A stretch of 40,376 nucleotides of DNA from Anaerolineae bacterium. GTDB taxonomy: Bacteria > Chloroflexota > Anaerolineae > Promineifilales > Promineifilaceae. Position 1 is the stretch's first letter, and each line of letters begins with the position of its first letter. The stretch is from positions 27,905 through 68,280 of the forward strand of contig JAHDWL010000015.1 in the NCBI GenBank assembly GCA_023384355.1, in the 5' to 3' direction. The translations under genes were made by a program, and so were the position numbers. Under the pieces are notes generated by a model. It was not told the DNA's origin and searched no databases. It worked only from the letters and a program-made list of their open reading frames with translations. This document shows, piece by piece, positions 7,722 through 16,786 of the stretch.

Positions 7722-9110
7722 ATGTTACACCAAAAAGATACCGTTCGCGATAACCTGGAAGATGATGTCTTCGCATCTTCGGACCTTTCAATCAGCATGC
7801 CGAAGTTCAAGTTTCCCCTGCGCGAGCATGATCCTCGTCATGCCTACCGGGTGGTGGCCGATGAACTGATGCTCGACGGCAACTCGCGCCAGAACCTCGC
7901 GACCTTCTGCCAGACGTGGATGGAGCAGGAGGTTCACGATCTGATGGACTTGACCATCGACAAGAACATGATCGACAAGGACGAATATCCACAAACGGCA
8001 GAACTGGAAGCTCGCTGCGTCCATATGATGGCCGACTTGTGGAATTCACCCGATGCGGCCAATACGATGGGCACATCAACGACCGGCTCCAGCGAGGCCG
8101 CCATGCTGGGCGGGATGGCATTGCTATGGAATTGGCGCGCGCGTCAGAAGGCCGCCGGAAAACCGATCGACAAACCGAACCTGATCACCGGGCCTGTGCA
8201 GGTTTGCTGGCACAAGTTCACCCGCTATTGGGATGTCGAGCATCGCGAGATCCCGATGGAAGGGGATCGCCTGATCATGAACGCCGAAGAGGTGCTCAAG
8301 CGTGTCGATGAAAACACCATCGGCGTCGTACCTACATTGGGCGTAACGTTCACGTGCGATTTTGAGCCGGTTAAGGAAGTAAGCGATGCCCTGGACAAGC
8401 TGCAAAAGGAGACCGGGCTTAACATCCCCATTCACGTTGACGGCGCCAGCGGCGGTTTCCTGGCCCCCTTCGTTTATCCCGATCTGGAGTGGGACTTCCG
8501 TCTGCCGCGCGTCAAATCCATCAACACCTCCGGCCACAAATTTGGCCTGTCGCCTTTGGGCGTAGGTTGGGTGATCTGGCGTGACAAGGAGGATCTGCCC
8601 GACGATCTCATCTTCTGGGTCAACTATCTTGGCGGCAACATGCCCACCTTTGCTCTCAACTTTTCGCGGCCGGGCGGCCAGATCGTGGCCCAGTACTACA
8701 ACTTCCTGCGCCTGGGTAAGGAGGGCTATCGCAAGATTCATCAGGCCTGCTATGACACGGCGCAATACCTGGCTGATGAGATTGCCAAGATGGATCCCTT
8801 TGAGCTTGTCTATGACGGGCGGGGCGGCATCCCGGCTTTGACTTGGAAGTTGAAGGAAGGGGTGGAACATGGCTTTACGCTTTTCGACCTCGCCGATCGA
8901 CTGCGCACGCGCGGCTGGCTTGTGCCGGCCTATACCTTGCCGGCCTACCGGGAAGACCTGGCCGTTCAGCGTATTCTGGTGCGTCATGGCTTCAGCCGCG
9001 ATTTAGCCAGCTTGTTCCTGGACGATTACCGGGATGCGGTGGCTCATTTCGACAGACATCCAGTGACTACGCCGCTCACCGAAGCGGAAGGCGGGAGTTT
9101 CAAGCACTAG
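7722..9110 (+). CDS. gadB: Glutamate decarboxylase (PLP-dependent, GadB family)
   Basis: The 462-residue protein matches bacterial glutamate decarboxylases over its whole length and is almost the same size as E. coli GadB (466). It decarboxylates L-glutamate to GABA and CO2, consuming a cytoplasmic proton. The PLP lysine is K273 in [13 protein letters not shown], and D240 in HVDGASGGF is the residue that contacts the pyridine nitrogen. The [14 protein letters not shown] segment forms part of the cofactor phosphate pocket. The C-terminus ends SFKH, matching the E. coli tail whose histidine blocks the active site at neutral pH, so pH-dependent control is likely kept. AGGAG lies six bases before the ATG. 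No gadC antiporter gene is adjacent; a MarC-family gene is upstream and two membrane proteins are downstream. Confidence 0.95.
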   Translation: MLHQKDTVRDNLEDDVFASSDLSISMPKFKFPLREHDPRHAYRVVADELMLDGNSRQNLATFCQTWMEQEVHDLMDLTIDKNMIDKDEYPQTAELEARCVHMMADLWNSPDAANTMGTSTTGSSEAAMLGGMALLWNWRARQKAAGKPIDKPNLITGPVQVCWHKFTRYWDVEHREIPMEGDRLIMNAEEVLKRVDENTIGVVPTLGVTFTCDFEPVKEVSDALDKLQKETGLNIPIHVDGASGGFLAPFVYPDLEWDFRLPRVKSINTSGHKFGLSPLGVGWVIWRDKEDLPDDLIFWVNYLGGNMPTFALNFSRPGGQIVAQYYNFLRLGKEGYRKIHQACYDTAQYLADEIAKMDPFELVYDGRGGIPALTWKLKEGVEHGFTLFDLADRLRTRGWLVPAYTLPAYREDLAVQRILVRHGFSRDLASLFLDDYRDAVAHFDRHPVTTPLTEAEGGSFKH

Positions 9111-9315
9111 GATCTGTCCGGCAGAGCGTAGAGGTGCTTGACCGATGGCCTGCATTGCGCCGCAATTCGTGTATCATTTACGGGTTCCGGCGCATTTTGC
9201 AAGGCATTCTGATGGATTGTGTGAGTGACCATCGCTGCCTGTCTTGGCCGACAGATGGTGCTGGTCACTCATTTTTCATTGCCGGGTCCCGAACTTGGTC
9301 AGGAGTCGCTACAGA

Positions 9316-9948
9316 ATGAGTACTGAAAGCCAACTCCTCAGCAATGGGATTTCCTTCGTGGCTATTGCTGTTTTCGCAATCACGGGCGTGCTGGCAGGAT
9401 TGCGTAAAGAGGCCGATATCTTCAGCTTGCTGGTTTTTGGTTTGGTCACCGCGCTTGGAGGCGGCACAATACGGGATTTACTACTTGGTGTCCCTGTATT
9501 CTGGGTCTCAGAGTTGACCTACGTCTGGGTGGCTGTGGGCGCGGCCGTGCTAACCTTTTTCCTATATCGATTGTTCTCGCAGTTCTACCGTCTCTTGCTC
9601 TATCTGGATGCGATCGGCGTGGCCTTGTTTACGATTCAGGCAATTGATAAGGTAATAGGATTAGGGTATGACCCGCTCATTGCCGTTATTATGGGCGTTA
9701 TTACGGGCATAGGCGGTGGCCTGGTGCGGGATGTACTTACCGATAGGCCAACGCTGTTGATGACCAAAGACCTCTATGCCACACCTATTTTAGTGGGTAG
9801 TATTATCTACCTTCTTTTTTTGTATTTTGTCCCAGGCTTTGCCTTCTCCTGGCTGGTCGCGATGGTGCTGATATTCACTACGCGCGCCGCGGCAATCTAC
9901 TGGGACCTGAAGATGCCCGGCTGGCTGACTGCTTCGGCCGAGGTTTAG
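9316..9948 (+). CDS. TRIC/UPF0126-family membrane protein, putative cation channel
   Basis: The 210-residue protein has about seven membrane segments arranged as two repeats. Each repeat has the family's glycine motif: GLVTALGGGTIRDLLLG in the first and GVITGIGGGLVRDVLTDRP in the second. Bacterial and archaeal TRIC homologues are trimeric K+-permeable channels; some UPF0126 members are linked to glycine uptake. The ATG at 9316 has AGGAG ten bases upstream; starting at 9244 would add a non-homologous polar extension. It sits 205 bases after gadB and 10 bases before the next membrane protein, so those two are probably co-transcribed. Confidence 0.85.
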   Translation: MSTESQLLSNGISFVAIAVFAITGVLAGLRKEADIFSLLVFGLVTALGGGTIRDLLLGVPVFWVSELTYVWVAVGAAVLTFFLYRLFSQFYRLLLYLDAIGVALFTIQAIDKVIGLGYDPLIAVIMGVITGIGGGLVRDVLTDRPTLLMTKDLYATPILVGSIIYLLFLYFVPGFAFSWLVAMVLIFTTRAAAIYWDLKMPGWLTASAEV

Positions 9949-9958
9949 GAGAATACAA

Positions 9959-10831
9959 ATGGCTTCAACTATCAAGCGAGGTTCTATTAACTTTCCGGCC
10001 GATTGGGAACATATCGAGTCGCAACAGATCGGCCCTTTCGTTACCCGAATTACTCACCTTAGGGGAGATCAGACGCGGGATGTCAGAACCTCGCGGCGAC
10101 ATCGCAAACAATTTGGCCCGGAAACCGAGAAGAAAAAACGGCCGAAATTGCTGCTCTGGAGGCCTTCCTCCCTGAACTGGTGGATCGCCCTTCTGTTTAT
10201 GATTGGTTCCTGGCATTTTATAAGCGGCAGCGTTTTGGTTTTGGTCGGATTCAGCAACGAATACCTTATAGACCTGATCTTTTTCACTGGTTCGATATTT
10301 TTCACCTCAGCGGGCTACAGTCAGTATTACCAGTCGATCAACGCGCCGGAAGCGATTGATAGCGAGGGTCATCCCTTGGCCGTGGCGAAACGGCGTTTTC
10401 TGGGATGGCAACCAAAACGGATCGACTTCTGGGCGACCTTCCCGCAATTTCTGGGAACCCTCGCCTTCAATGTCTCCACCTTTGCCGCTTTCATCAGTGT
10501 TCAATGGTTGGGATATGACATTCTGGTCTGGGTTCCCGATTACGTTGGCTCTGTTCTCTTTCTTACATCCGGATTCGCTGCTGTCTTTGAATTCTGTCAT
10601 CATCTCTGGTGCTGGCAACGACACAGCCTCACCTGGTGGATCGTGATCATCAACTTCATCGGCTGCGTTGCCTTTATGCTTTCGGCCATCCTGGCTTTTG
10701 TGAGGCCCAATCCGATTTTCGATAACCTTGCTACTTATTCCACGATCTTCACCCTGATTGGCGCTGTCTGCTTCTTCGTCGGCGCCTATCTGATGTGGCC
10801 GGAAATGGCGGCCGAGGCTCAAACCGAATAG
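9959..10831 (+). CDS. Multi-span membrane protein with YrhK-like segments
   Basis: The 290-residue protein has a hydrophilic basic N-terminus of about 70 residues, then six or more membrane spans. Segments such as NWWIALLFMIGSWHFISGS, FFTGSIFFTSAGYSQYY and WWIVIINFIGCVAFMLSAI look like repeated YrhK-type helices, and a late LIGAVCFFVGAYLMWPEM has the same character. I cannot give it a function. TAGGAG lies shortly before the ATG and overlaps the stop of the TRIC-like gene, so the two are coupled. Its place behind gadB suggests an envelope or ion-balance role in the same response, which is only contextual. Confidence 0.7.
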   Translation: MASTIKRGSINFPADWEHIESQQIGPFVTRITHLRGDQTRDVRTSRRHRKQFGPETEKKKRPKLLLWRPSSLNWWIALLFMIGSWHFISGSVLVLVGFSNEYLIDLIFFTGSIFFTSAGYSQYYQSINAPEAIDSEGHPLAVAKRRFLGWQPKRIDFWATFPQFLGTLAFNVSTFAAFISVQWLGYDILVWVPDYVGSVLFLTSGFAAVFEFCHHLWCWQRHSLTWWIVIINFIGCVAFMLSAILAFVRPNPIFDNLATYSTIFTLIGAVCFFVGAYLMWPEMAAEAQTE

Positions 10832-10868
10832 ATTAAGCGGGTGATTCACATGAGGGCAGGAGGAAGCT

Positions 10869-11459
10869 CTAGAGGATCGGAGCGTCCTCCTGCGTGCGCC
10901 AATAGATCCCGCCCTCGCGAGCCATATAGTCGCCGTCCACCAGATAGCGCCGCAAGGTGGCGTAGTCCTCGTTGTACTGCGACAGCCACTCGCTGAACTC
11001 CTTCTCTGTCCAGCGCCGGTCGGGGTCGATTTGCCCGGCCAGCCAACGGATGACGATCTGCTTCTTTTTCTCCTGCACGGGGAAGTCGACGATGCGGCCG
11101 TTTTTGACCCATGTGCGCAACACGCGCTCTTCGTCGGTCATCTCGCTCGGCTTCACCAGCGCCGCCAGATTGGGTTGCGCGAAAACGTCCTTGCTCATGG
11201 CCTGCAATGTCTTTGTGTTGAGCTGGTAAATGCGCATGTTGCCTTCGGCGCGCACGTCCACCAGACCGATCTCCTTCATCTCCGACAGGTGATGGGAGAC
11301 TGTCGGCTCCTTCAACTGCAGCAGATCCGCCAGCTCGCTGACGCTCCGGTTGCCGTTGGCCAGATAGCCGATGATCTTCAGCCGGCTTTCGTTGCTGAAG
11401 ACCTGGAAGAAACGGAGCAATTGCTCGAACTGCGCTGCGGATAATGTATCTTGTGTCAT
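10869..11459 (-). CDS. ArsR-family winged-helix regulator with C-terminal DUF2087
   Basis: The 196-residue protein starts with an ArsR-type HTH (residues about 10-90): FSNESRLKIIGYLANG, SVSELADLLQLKEPTVSHHL, SEMKEIGLVDVRAEGNMRIY. Residues about 105-190 match DUF2087, with FPVQEKKKQIVIRWLAG, RWTEKEFSEWLSQYNED and YATLRRYLVDGDYMAREGGIYW. I see no ArsR metal-binding CxC pair, so the signal is probably not a classical metal. Two identical 10-base palindromes just upstream of its start are the likely operator, implying autoregulation. It is divergent from the uncharacterised gene at 11575. Confidence 0.88.
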   Translation of the reverse strand: MTQDTLSAAQFEQLLRFFQVFSNESRLKIIGYLANGNRSVSELADLLQLKEPTVSHHLSEMKEIGLVDVRAEGNMRIYQLNTKTLQAMSKDVFAQPNLAALVKPSEMTDEERVLRTWVKNGRIVDFPVQEKKKQIVIRWLAGQIDPDRRWTEKEFSEWLSQYNEDYATLRRYLVDGDYMAREGGIYWRTQEDAPIL

Positions 11460-11470
11460 TTCGATGTCCT

Positions 11471-11496
11471 TCTAATTAGATTTGTATCTAATTAGA
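11471..11496. promoter_or_regulatory. Twin-palindrome operator between the ArsR-type regulator and the divergent gene
   Basis: TCTAATTAGA, itself a perfect palindrome, occurs at 11471-11480 and again at 11487-11496, 16 bases apart. A weaker AT-rich continuation follows to about 11512. The first copy touches the regulator's AAGGA ribosome binding site. Paired AT-rich palindromes are typical ArsR-family operators. Binding by the neighbouring regulator is inferred. Confidence 0.65.
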
Positions 11497-11574
11497 AGTA
11501 TATCGAAATAGATTTGAAAGTCAAGACCCACTGAGTGGCCTGACGGCCTCATTTGAGCCATAATCGGGCTGCAT

Positions 11575-12336
11575 ATGAGCGACGAGAACCGAAAATCATC
11601 GACCGTCACCGGGCCGACCGCCGGCGATGCCGCGCACCTGCTGACTCATCTAGCCCAGGCGCGACCGGGGCGACGCGTCCGGGTTGAGTCGAAAGCCCTC
11701 CCGGCGGAGATCGCTCTCCTGCGCGCTTTCCAGTCGAAAAGGCTGGCCACCACCCATGCCGACCTGTTGGCCAACCCGCGCTATGCACCCGCCACCCGTT
11801 TCTTCCTGACCGACGTCTACGCCCCGCGCGATTTCAGCCAGCGGGACGCCGACCTGCAGAGATTTTATGAGGGCGTCCGCCGTGTCCTGCCGGAGCGGGC
11901 GGTGTCGATCCTGGGCAACGTGGTGACGCTCTCCAACCTGACCAACGACCTCGATGACCGGCTGGCTCGCGCCCTGGTTGATGACCTGGGCGTCACCGAC
12001 GATATCACGCCACAGCAATATGCCGCCGGCTATCGTATTTGCGACAACTACGACGACCGCCTGCGGCAGATCAGGCTCATCGGCGACATTGGCGGCGGCA
12101 TCGACCGGCTTGTCCAAATCCCGTTTATCGGCATTGCCCTGCGGCTGGCCCACGCCCCGGCGACGCTGGCCGGATGGGATGACTTGCAGCACTTTCTGGA
12201 AAGAGGTTTCGGCGCTTTCAAGCACATGAAGGGCGCGGGCGAGTTCCTGGCCATCATCGACCGCCGCGAGACGGCCATCCTCGACCGCATCTTCGCCGGC
12301 GAAGCCGACCCGTTTGCATTGGCGGCCGGGAGCTGA
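11575..12336 (+). CDS. Conserved protein of unknown function with FFLxDxYxPRDFSQRD motif
   Basis: The 253-residue protein is soluble and mostly helical, with no signal peptide. The clearest landmark is RFFLTDVYAPRDFSQRDAD at about residues 76-94, which I recognise as the signature of a conserved hypothetical family in proteobacteria and others. A second block is LSNLTNDLDDRLARAL, and a third is IGGGIDRLVQIPFIG. The conserved Asp, Arg and His residues might bind a ligand or metal, but no activity is known to me. The ribosome binding site is weak. It faces the ArsR-DUF2087 regulator across a shared promoter region and may be a target of it; the epimerase gene follows after 21 bases. Confidence 0.75.
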   Translation: MSDENRKSSTVTGPTAGDAAHLLTHLAQARPGRRVRVESKALPAEIALLRAFQSKRLATTHADLLANPRYAPATRFFLTDVYAPRDFSQRDADLQRFYEGVRRVLPERAVSILGNVVTLSNLTNDLDDRLARALVDDLGVTDDITPQQYAAGYRICDNYDDRLRQIRLIGDIGGGIDRLVQIPFIGIALRLAHAPATLAGWDDLQHFLERGFGAFKHMKGAGEFLAIIDRRETAILDRIFAGEADPFALAAGS

Positions 12337-12357
12337 CGGCCGTCCAACGAGCGATTC

Positions 12358-13284
12358 ATGCGCTTTCTCGTTACAGGTGGTGCCGGTTTTCTGGGCGCGG
12401 CGTTGGCCAATCGTCTGGTAGCTGCCGGGCATGTCGTCCGCGTCCTCGACGACCTGAGTAACGGTGATGCCGGCCGGCTGGATGCGGAGATCGCTTTTGT
12501 CAGGGGCGACGTCGATAATATCCCGTTGCTCTGGTCGCTGCTGCAGGATATCGATTGTGTCTATCATCTGGCGGCGCGGGTTTCTGTGCCGCAGTCGATC
12601 CTCTACCCGCGCGAGTATGAGCGGGTCAACGTCGGCGGCACGGTGAGCCTGATGGAGGCCATGCGGGACACCGGCGTCGGTCGCGTCATTTTCACCTCAT
12701 CCGGCGCGGTATACGGCAACCAGCCACAACAGCCGGCGCGCGAGGACGATGCGCCACATCCCGACAGCCCCTACGCCGTCAGCAAATGGTCGGCCGAGCA
12801 ATACATCCACACGATTGGGGAGTTGTGGGGGTTGGAGACGGTGGCCCTGCGCATCTTCAACGCCTATGGCCCCCATCAAAGCCTGCCCGCATCCCACGCG
12901 CCGGTCGTGCCGCGTTTTCTCCAGCAGGTACTGACCGGCGGGTCGCTGATTGTCTTCGGCGGTGGCCGGCAAACGCGGGATTACATATTCGTGGATGATG
13001 TGGTGGAGGCGATGATGACGGCGGCTACGGTCAGAGGCATCAACCGCGCCGTCATCAATATTGGCCGGGGGCAGGAAACCAGCGTCGTCGACCTGATTCG
13101 CGCTATTGAAGGCGCGACCGGCAAGCGGGCCAACGTCATCCACAATTCGGCGAAACCCGGCGGCGTGCCGCGCCTGGCGGCCGATATCGAGCGGGCCAGG
13201 CAATTACTCGATTTTCAGCCCAAAGTGGATTTGAAACAGGGTTTAGGGTTGATCCTGGAACGGGATTCAAGGTTCCGCGTATAG
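12358..13284 (+). CDS. NAD-dependent epimerase/dehydratase (extended SDR, UDP-glucose 4-epimerase-like)
   Basis: The 308-residue protein has the extended short-chain dehydrogenase fold. The NAD-binding GxxGxxG motif is TGGAGFLG at residues 6-13, the acidic residue after beta-2 is in LDDLSNG, and the catalytic triad is in TSSGAVYG (S114/S115) with Y139 and K143 in SPYAVSKWSAEQY. IFNAYGPHQ and GGRQTRDYIFVDDVV are the usual sugar-nucleotide-binding blocks. Related enzymes interconvert or dehydrate UDP- or dTDP-sugars for surface polysaccharides. The exact sugar cannot be determined. It stands as a single biosynthetic gene here, not within a polysaccharide cluster. Confidence 0.88.
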   Translation: MRFLVTGGAGFLGAALANRLVAAGHVVRVLDDLSNGDAGRLDAEIAFVRGDVDNIPLLWSLLQDIDCVYHLAARVSVPQSILYPREYERVNVGGTVSLMEAMRDTGVGRVIFTSSGAVYGNQPQQPAREDDAPHPDSPYAVSKWSAEQYIHTIGELWGLETVALRIFNAYGPHQSLPASHAPVVPRFLQQVLTGGSLIVFGGGRQTRDYIFVDDVVEAMMTAATVRGINRAVINIGRGQETSVVDLIRAIEGATGKRANVIHNSAKPGGVPRLAADIERARQLLDFQPKVDLKQGLGLILERDSRFRV

Positions 13285-13374
13285 CGATTAGGTGGTCGTT
13301 GTGGGGAAAGTTTCGAAATGTTCCAGGTTCCCGTTGCCACCCATTAGGCTAACGAAATCGTCATCCAACAGTTA

Positions 13375-14364
13375 TTAGAGCGTGACGCGCACCTCGGATT
13401 CAGTATCGATCGCCGCCAAACGCAGCCGCACAAACACCCACGGCGCGAAGTAGGTTATCCATAACAGAAGGATGAGATAACGAATAAAGCGCAACGGTAA
13501 TGCCACCCACAGTGGTTCCGATGGGAATATCGCCCGCAGCCCAGCCCATATGCCGACAGCGATGACAACCCCCAACAGGTATCGCGCCGCGCGCTGCCAA
13601 ACGGGGCCGTCTGTCCGAAAGCGTATGCGGCTGCTCTCCAGCAGGATGCCAACGCCGAAGCCCAGCAAACCGGCCACAGTGGAGACAATTTGCTCATAGC
13701 CGTCCAGTTCGGCGGCGGGGACGTAGGCTCCCCAGGGCACTCCGGTGTCGGGTTTCCCAATCAGTAACAGGATGCCGATGTAAATCGCGGCCAGCAACAA
13801 CGGCACCGATACCAACAGCAGTAGCCGGCGACCGAGAATTTGCTTGCTGAAACGGTCGAAGTAAGTGATTTGCCAGATCATGAACGCGCCCAGGATCAGC
13901 AAGCCGGCTGTGAAACCAACGGCCAAATCCTGAACAAAGTGGACGCCCAGATAGAACCGGCTGAAACCCATCAGCGCGATGAACATAAAGGCCAGCAACC
14001 AGGCCCAAACCCGCCTGGATCGAGCGGCCAGCAGCAGATAAACGACCGTCGCGTTCTGAACGTGACCGCTGGGCAGGCCGTATCCCTCCGTCTCACCAAG
14101 CTGCACATTCGGATCGATCCAGAATGGTCGCGGCTGGCGGAACGTGTTTTTAAGGATATTGTTGGTCAGCGTCGAGAGGAGAAAAAGATATCCAAGCTGG
14201 CGACCGAGACCCTTATTGATGCACCAATAAAAAGCGGGCAGAACGACCAGGTAAAACTCCTCTGTGCCCAGGGCCGACACGAGGGTCATCACTCCCACTA
14301 ATTGCGGGTACGCGTTCTGTACCCAGGTCGCCAGTGCGACACCAAGTTGGTATAGTTCTTCCAT
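13375..14364 (-). CDS. PAP2-family membrane phosphatase
   Basis: The 329-residue membrane protein carries all three PAP2 active-site motifs: K72-x6-R79-P80 in KNTFRQPRP, PSGH at 98-101, and S135-R136-x5-H142-x3-D146 in SRFYLGVHFVQD. The family dephosphorylates lipid phosphates such as phosphatidic acid or undecaprenyl pyrophosphate at the outer face of the membrane. The C-terminal half adds several more hydrophobic segments beyond the core. The ATG at 14364 is preferred, with a purine-rich GGAAGGGGA immediately before it; a TTG four codons earlier has no binding site. It converges with the epimerase gene. Confidence 0.87.
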   Translation of the reverse strand: MEELYQLGVALATWVQNAYPQLVGVMTLVSALGTEEFYLVVLPAFYWCINKGLGRQLGYLFLLSTLTNNILKNTFRQPRPFWIDPNVQLGETEGYGLPSGHVQNATVVYLLLAARSRRVWAWLLAFMFIALMGFSRFYLGVHFVQDLAVGFTAGLLILGAFMIWQITYFDRFSKQILGRRLLLLVSVPLLLAAIYIGILLLIGKPDTGVPWGAYVPAAELDGYEQIVSTVAGLLGFGVGILLESSRIRFRTDGPVWQRAARYLLGVVIAVGIWAGLRAIFPSEPLWVALPLRFIRYLILLLWITYFAPWVFVRLRLAAIDTESEVRVTL

Positions 14365-14509
14365 TCCCCTTCCCAATATTAGGTGGTGGTCCAGTCACCA
14401 GGCGACCACCAGGCGGGAATTGTAGCCCAGGCGGCCACGGTAAACAATGTTAAGTCCTGAGGCGGGGCACGGATGTCTGCGGGGTCGTGTGTACAGGACG
14501 ATCACAAGG

Positions 14510-14515
14510 TATAAT
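14510..14515 (+). promoter_or_regulatory. -10 element of the two-component operon
   Basis: TATAAT lies 36 bases before the response regulator ATG. No good -35 hexamer is seen 16-18 bases upstream, which would fit a promoter needing an activator. Confidence 0.45.
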
Positions 14516-14550
14516 ACAAATGAACGATAGTATCCTGGAGGTTATTATCC

Positions 14551-15228
14551 ATGTCGTCAACAATACTTGTCGTGGAAGATGAGGAGCGCATCCGTCAATT
14601 TCTCCAGCGCGGCCTCGGTTTTGAGGGATATCGCGTGGAGGCGGCGGCTGATGGCCCCACCGCCCTTGAACTGGCCCGCGACAACCCGCCTGATCTCGTT
14701 TTGCTTGACCTGATGCTGCCTGGTATGGATGGGTTGGAAGTCTGCCGGCGTATTCGTGCCGTGAGCGATGTGCCAATCCTGATGCTGACTGCCAAGGAAG
14801 CGATCGACGATCGCGTGGCCGGGCTGGATGCCGGCGCTGATGACTATCTGGTGAAGCCTTTTGCGTTCGACGAGTTGATGGCTCGCGTGCGAGCGCTGTT
14901 GCGGCGCGCCCAACCTGCCCAGCCGCAGGTTTTCAGATTCGCTGATCTGGAACTAGATACTGGCACGCGGCAGGGTCGCCGGGGCGGGGCCACCTTCGAT
15001 CTGACTGCCAAAGAGTACGAGCTACTTGAACTGTTCATGCGCCACCCGCGTCAGGTGTTGACCCGCGACGTGATCTTCGACCACGTCTGGAATTACGACT
15101 TCGGCGGAGAGAGCAATATCATCGAGGTCTATGTGCGCTATTTGCGGCAAAAGACCGAGCAGGGCGATATGGCCCGTTTGATCCACACCGTGCGGGGAAT
15201 CGGCTACGTCCTGCGCGAGGAGTCATAG
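14551..15228 (+). CDS. OmpR/PhoB-family response regulator
   Basis: The 225-residue protein has an N-terminal receiver domain (residues 1-120) and a C-terminal winged helix (about 128-223). The acidic pocket is E9-D10-E11, the phosphoacceptor is D53 in [10 protein letters not shown], the switch residue is T80 in LMLTAKE and the conserved lysine is K102 in YLVKPF. The DNA-binding part includes [21 protein letters not shown] and the [11 protein letters not shown] recognition helix, ending [16 protein letters not shown] precedes the ATG. The sensor kinase gene begins seven bases after its stop, so the two form an operon. Confidence 0.95.
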   Translation: MSSTILVVEDEERIRQFLQRGLGFEGYRVEAAADGPTALELARDNPPDLVLLDLMLPGMDGLEVCRRIRAVSDVPILMLTAKEAIDDRVAGLDAGADDYLVKPFAFDELMARVRALLRRAQPAQPQVFRFADLELDTGTRQGRRGGATFDLTAKEYELLELFMRHPRQVLTRDVIFDHVWNYDFGGESNIIEVYVRYLRQKTEQGDMARLIHTVRGIGYVLREES

Positions 15229-15235
15229 CCGTTCA

Positions 15236-16732
15236 TTGTCAATCCAGAATCGATTGCTGCTGGTCTATGCCCTGATCTTCAGCGTCGTCTACTTCCTGTC
15301 GTCGCTGGTCATCTATATCCTGCCGCGTGATCAGTTGCTGGCACAGGTCGATGGCGATCTCTATTCGCTGGCGGCCGAGCTGATGAACGGCAAAATCGAA
15401 GTCGGGGCGGACGGCATCATCCGTATGCCGCTGCCCTCGGCCCTGGCCACGCTGCAAACCGCGTCGACATTCCTGATCATCGTCAACCGCGAAGGGGAGA
15501 TCGTCTTCCAGTCGAGCAACCTGGCCGGTTTCGACGAGTTGCTCGACCCTGAGAGCCTGGGCATCAGTGAGGTTTACCGGCTCGTCCCGCGTGAGGACAC
15601 GCTGCTGCGCGTCCTCACCGTACCCGTCTTCGACAACCAGCAACAGCCGATCGGCCACATCCAGGTGGCTCGTCTACTGGATAACTTTGAGATATTCAAC
15701 CGGGTATTGAGCCGGGCGCTGCTGATCAGCCTGGGGGCGGCTATCGCCTCTCTTGTCGTGCTCGCCATCCTCACCTCCAGTCTTTTTCGACCGCTGGAAG
15801 ACATTGCTTCGGTGGCCCGCCAGATTACCAAGGCGGATGACCTGAGCCGTCGCGTGCCTCACAGCAGCCGGACAGACGAGATCGGCGACCTGGCTCGCGC
15901 CTTCAACCAGACCCTCGAACGCCTCGACCGCCTGTTCCGCAGCCAGCAGCGCTTCCTGGCTGACGTCTCACACGAGTTACGCACGCCGTTGACCAGCGTC
16001 CGCGGCAACCTGGACCTGATGAGTCGCTTCGGTCGCTACGACGAGGAATCGATGAGCGTGATCCAGGATGAGATGGAGCGGATGAGCCGGCTTTTGGGCG
16101 ATCTGTTGCTCCTGGCGCGGGCCGACACGGGTGGGTTGCCGCTGCGCCATGAGCCGGTGGAACTGGATAACATCCTGATCGAAGTCTATCGTCAGGTGAG
16201 CCGCATCGAGAAGCCGGTTGCAGTTGAATTGGTGGATGTTGACCAGGTAATGATCCTGGGCGACGAGGATCGCCTGAAGCAACTCATCCTGAACCTCGTT
16301 GACAACGGTATCAAATACACCCTGCCGGGCGGAACCGTCCGGCTGAGCCTCTCCAAGGAGAGCAGCTGGGCGCACCTGATCGTCGCCGACACCGGAATCG
16401 GCATCCCCCCCGAGGATCTGCCCCACATCTTCGACCGTTTTTACCGGGTCGACAAGGCTCGCAGTCGGGCACAAGGTGGTTCCGGGTTGGGGCTGGCGAT
16501 CGCCAAGTGGGTTGTGCAGGCTCACGGCGGAGCCATTCAGGTGGACAGCACGCCCGGCCAGGGAACGACATTCCGCATAACCCTGCCGCTCTATCAAACC
16601 CAGACGACGGTAATTGATCAGCGAGGCGAGCCGGGTGATGTTGATTCGAAGGCGTGGTCGGGCTTGCGCGGTCGCGCGCTGCCGGGAACACCGCGTCGTG
16701 GCCGGCAGCCGAACGAGAAAGAAGGGAATTAA
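15236..16732 (+). CDS. Membrane sensor histidine kinase
   Basis: The 498-residue protein has TM1 at about residues 7-29, an extracytoplasmic sensor region to about 155, TM2 at about 158-182, a HAMP domain (RPLEDIASVARQI onward), the HisKA dimerisation helix with H246 in FLADVSHELRTPL, and a HATPase domain. The N box reads LILNLVDNGIKYT, the G1 box VADTGIGIP and the G2 box GGSGLGLAIAK. The last 45 residues are basic and not part of the kinase core. A TTG start at 15236 is used because it follows GAGGAG and lies seven bases after the regulator gene; no better start is seen nearby. The signal is unknown. Confidence 0.92.
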   Translation: MSIQNRLLLVYALIFSVVYFLSSLVIYILPRDQLLAQVDGDLYSLAAELMNGKIEVGADGIIRMPLPSALATLQTASTFLIIVNREGEIVFQSSNLAGFDELLDPESLGISEVYRLVPREDTLLRVLTVPVFDNQQQPIGHIQVARLLDNFEIFNRVLSRALLISLGAAIASLVVLAILTSSLFRPLEDIASVARQITKADDLSRRVPHSSRTDEIGDLARAFNQTLERLDRLFRSQQRFLADVSHELRTPLTSVRGNLDLMSRFGRYDEESMSVIQDEMERMSRLLGDLLLLARADTGGLPLRHEPVELDNILIEVYRQVSRIEKPVAVELVDVDQVMILGDEDRLKQLILNLVDNGIKYTLPGGTVRLSLSKESSWAHLIVADTGIGIPPEDLPHIFDRFYRVDKARSRAQGGSGLGLAIAKWVVQAHGGAIQVDSTPGQGTTFRITLPLYQTQTTVIDQRGEPGDVDSKAWSGLRGRALPGTPRRGRQPNEKEGN

Positions 16733-16765
16733 AAAAAGAGCCGGCACGCCCTTCGCGTCCGGCTC
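16731..16765 (-). terminator. Intrinsic terminator for the PspC-domain gene
   Basis: On the minus strand a GC-rich hairpin is followed by seven T residues. Arms are GAGCCGG (16738-16744) and CCGGCTC (16759-16765), extended by ACGC/GCGT with one bulged C and a five-base loop. It lies between two convergent genes and could also slow transcription from the kinase side, where no T run follows. Confidence 0.8.
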
Positions 16766-16786
16766 CCGTCGTATCATCCCAAAGAC

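Noticed and set aside
9138-9177. TTGACC and TATCAT as a promoter for the TRIC-like gene
   Set aside because: The spacing is 28 bases, far outside the workable range; no alternative -35 fits.
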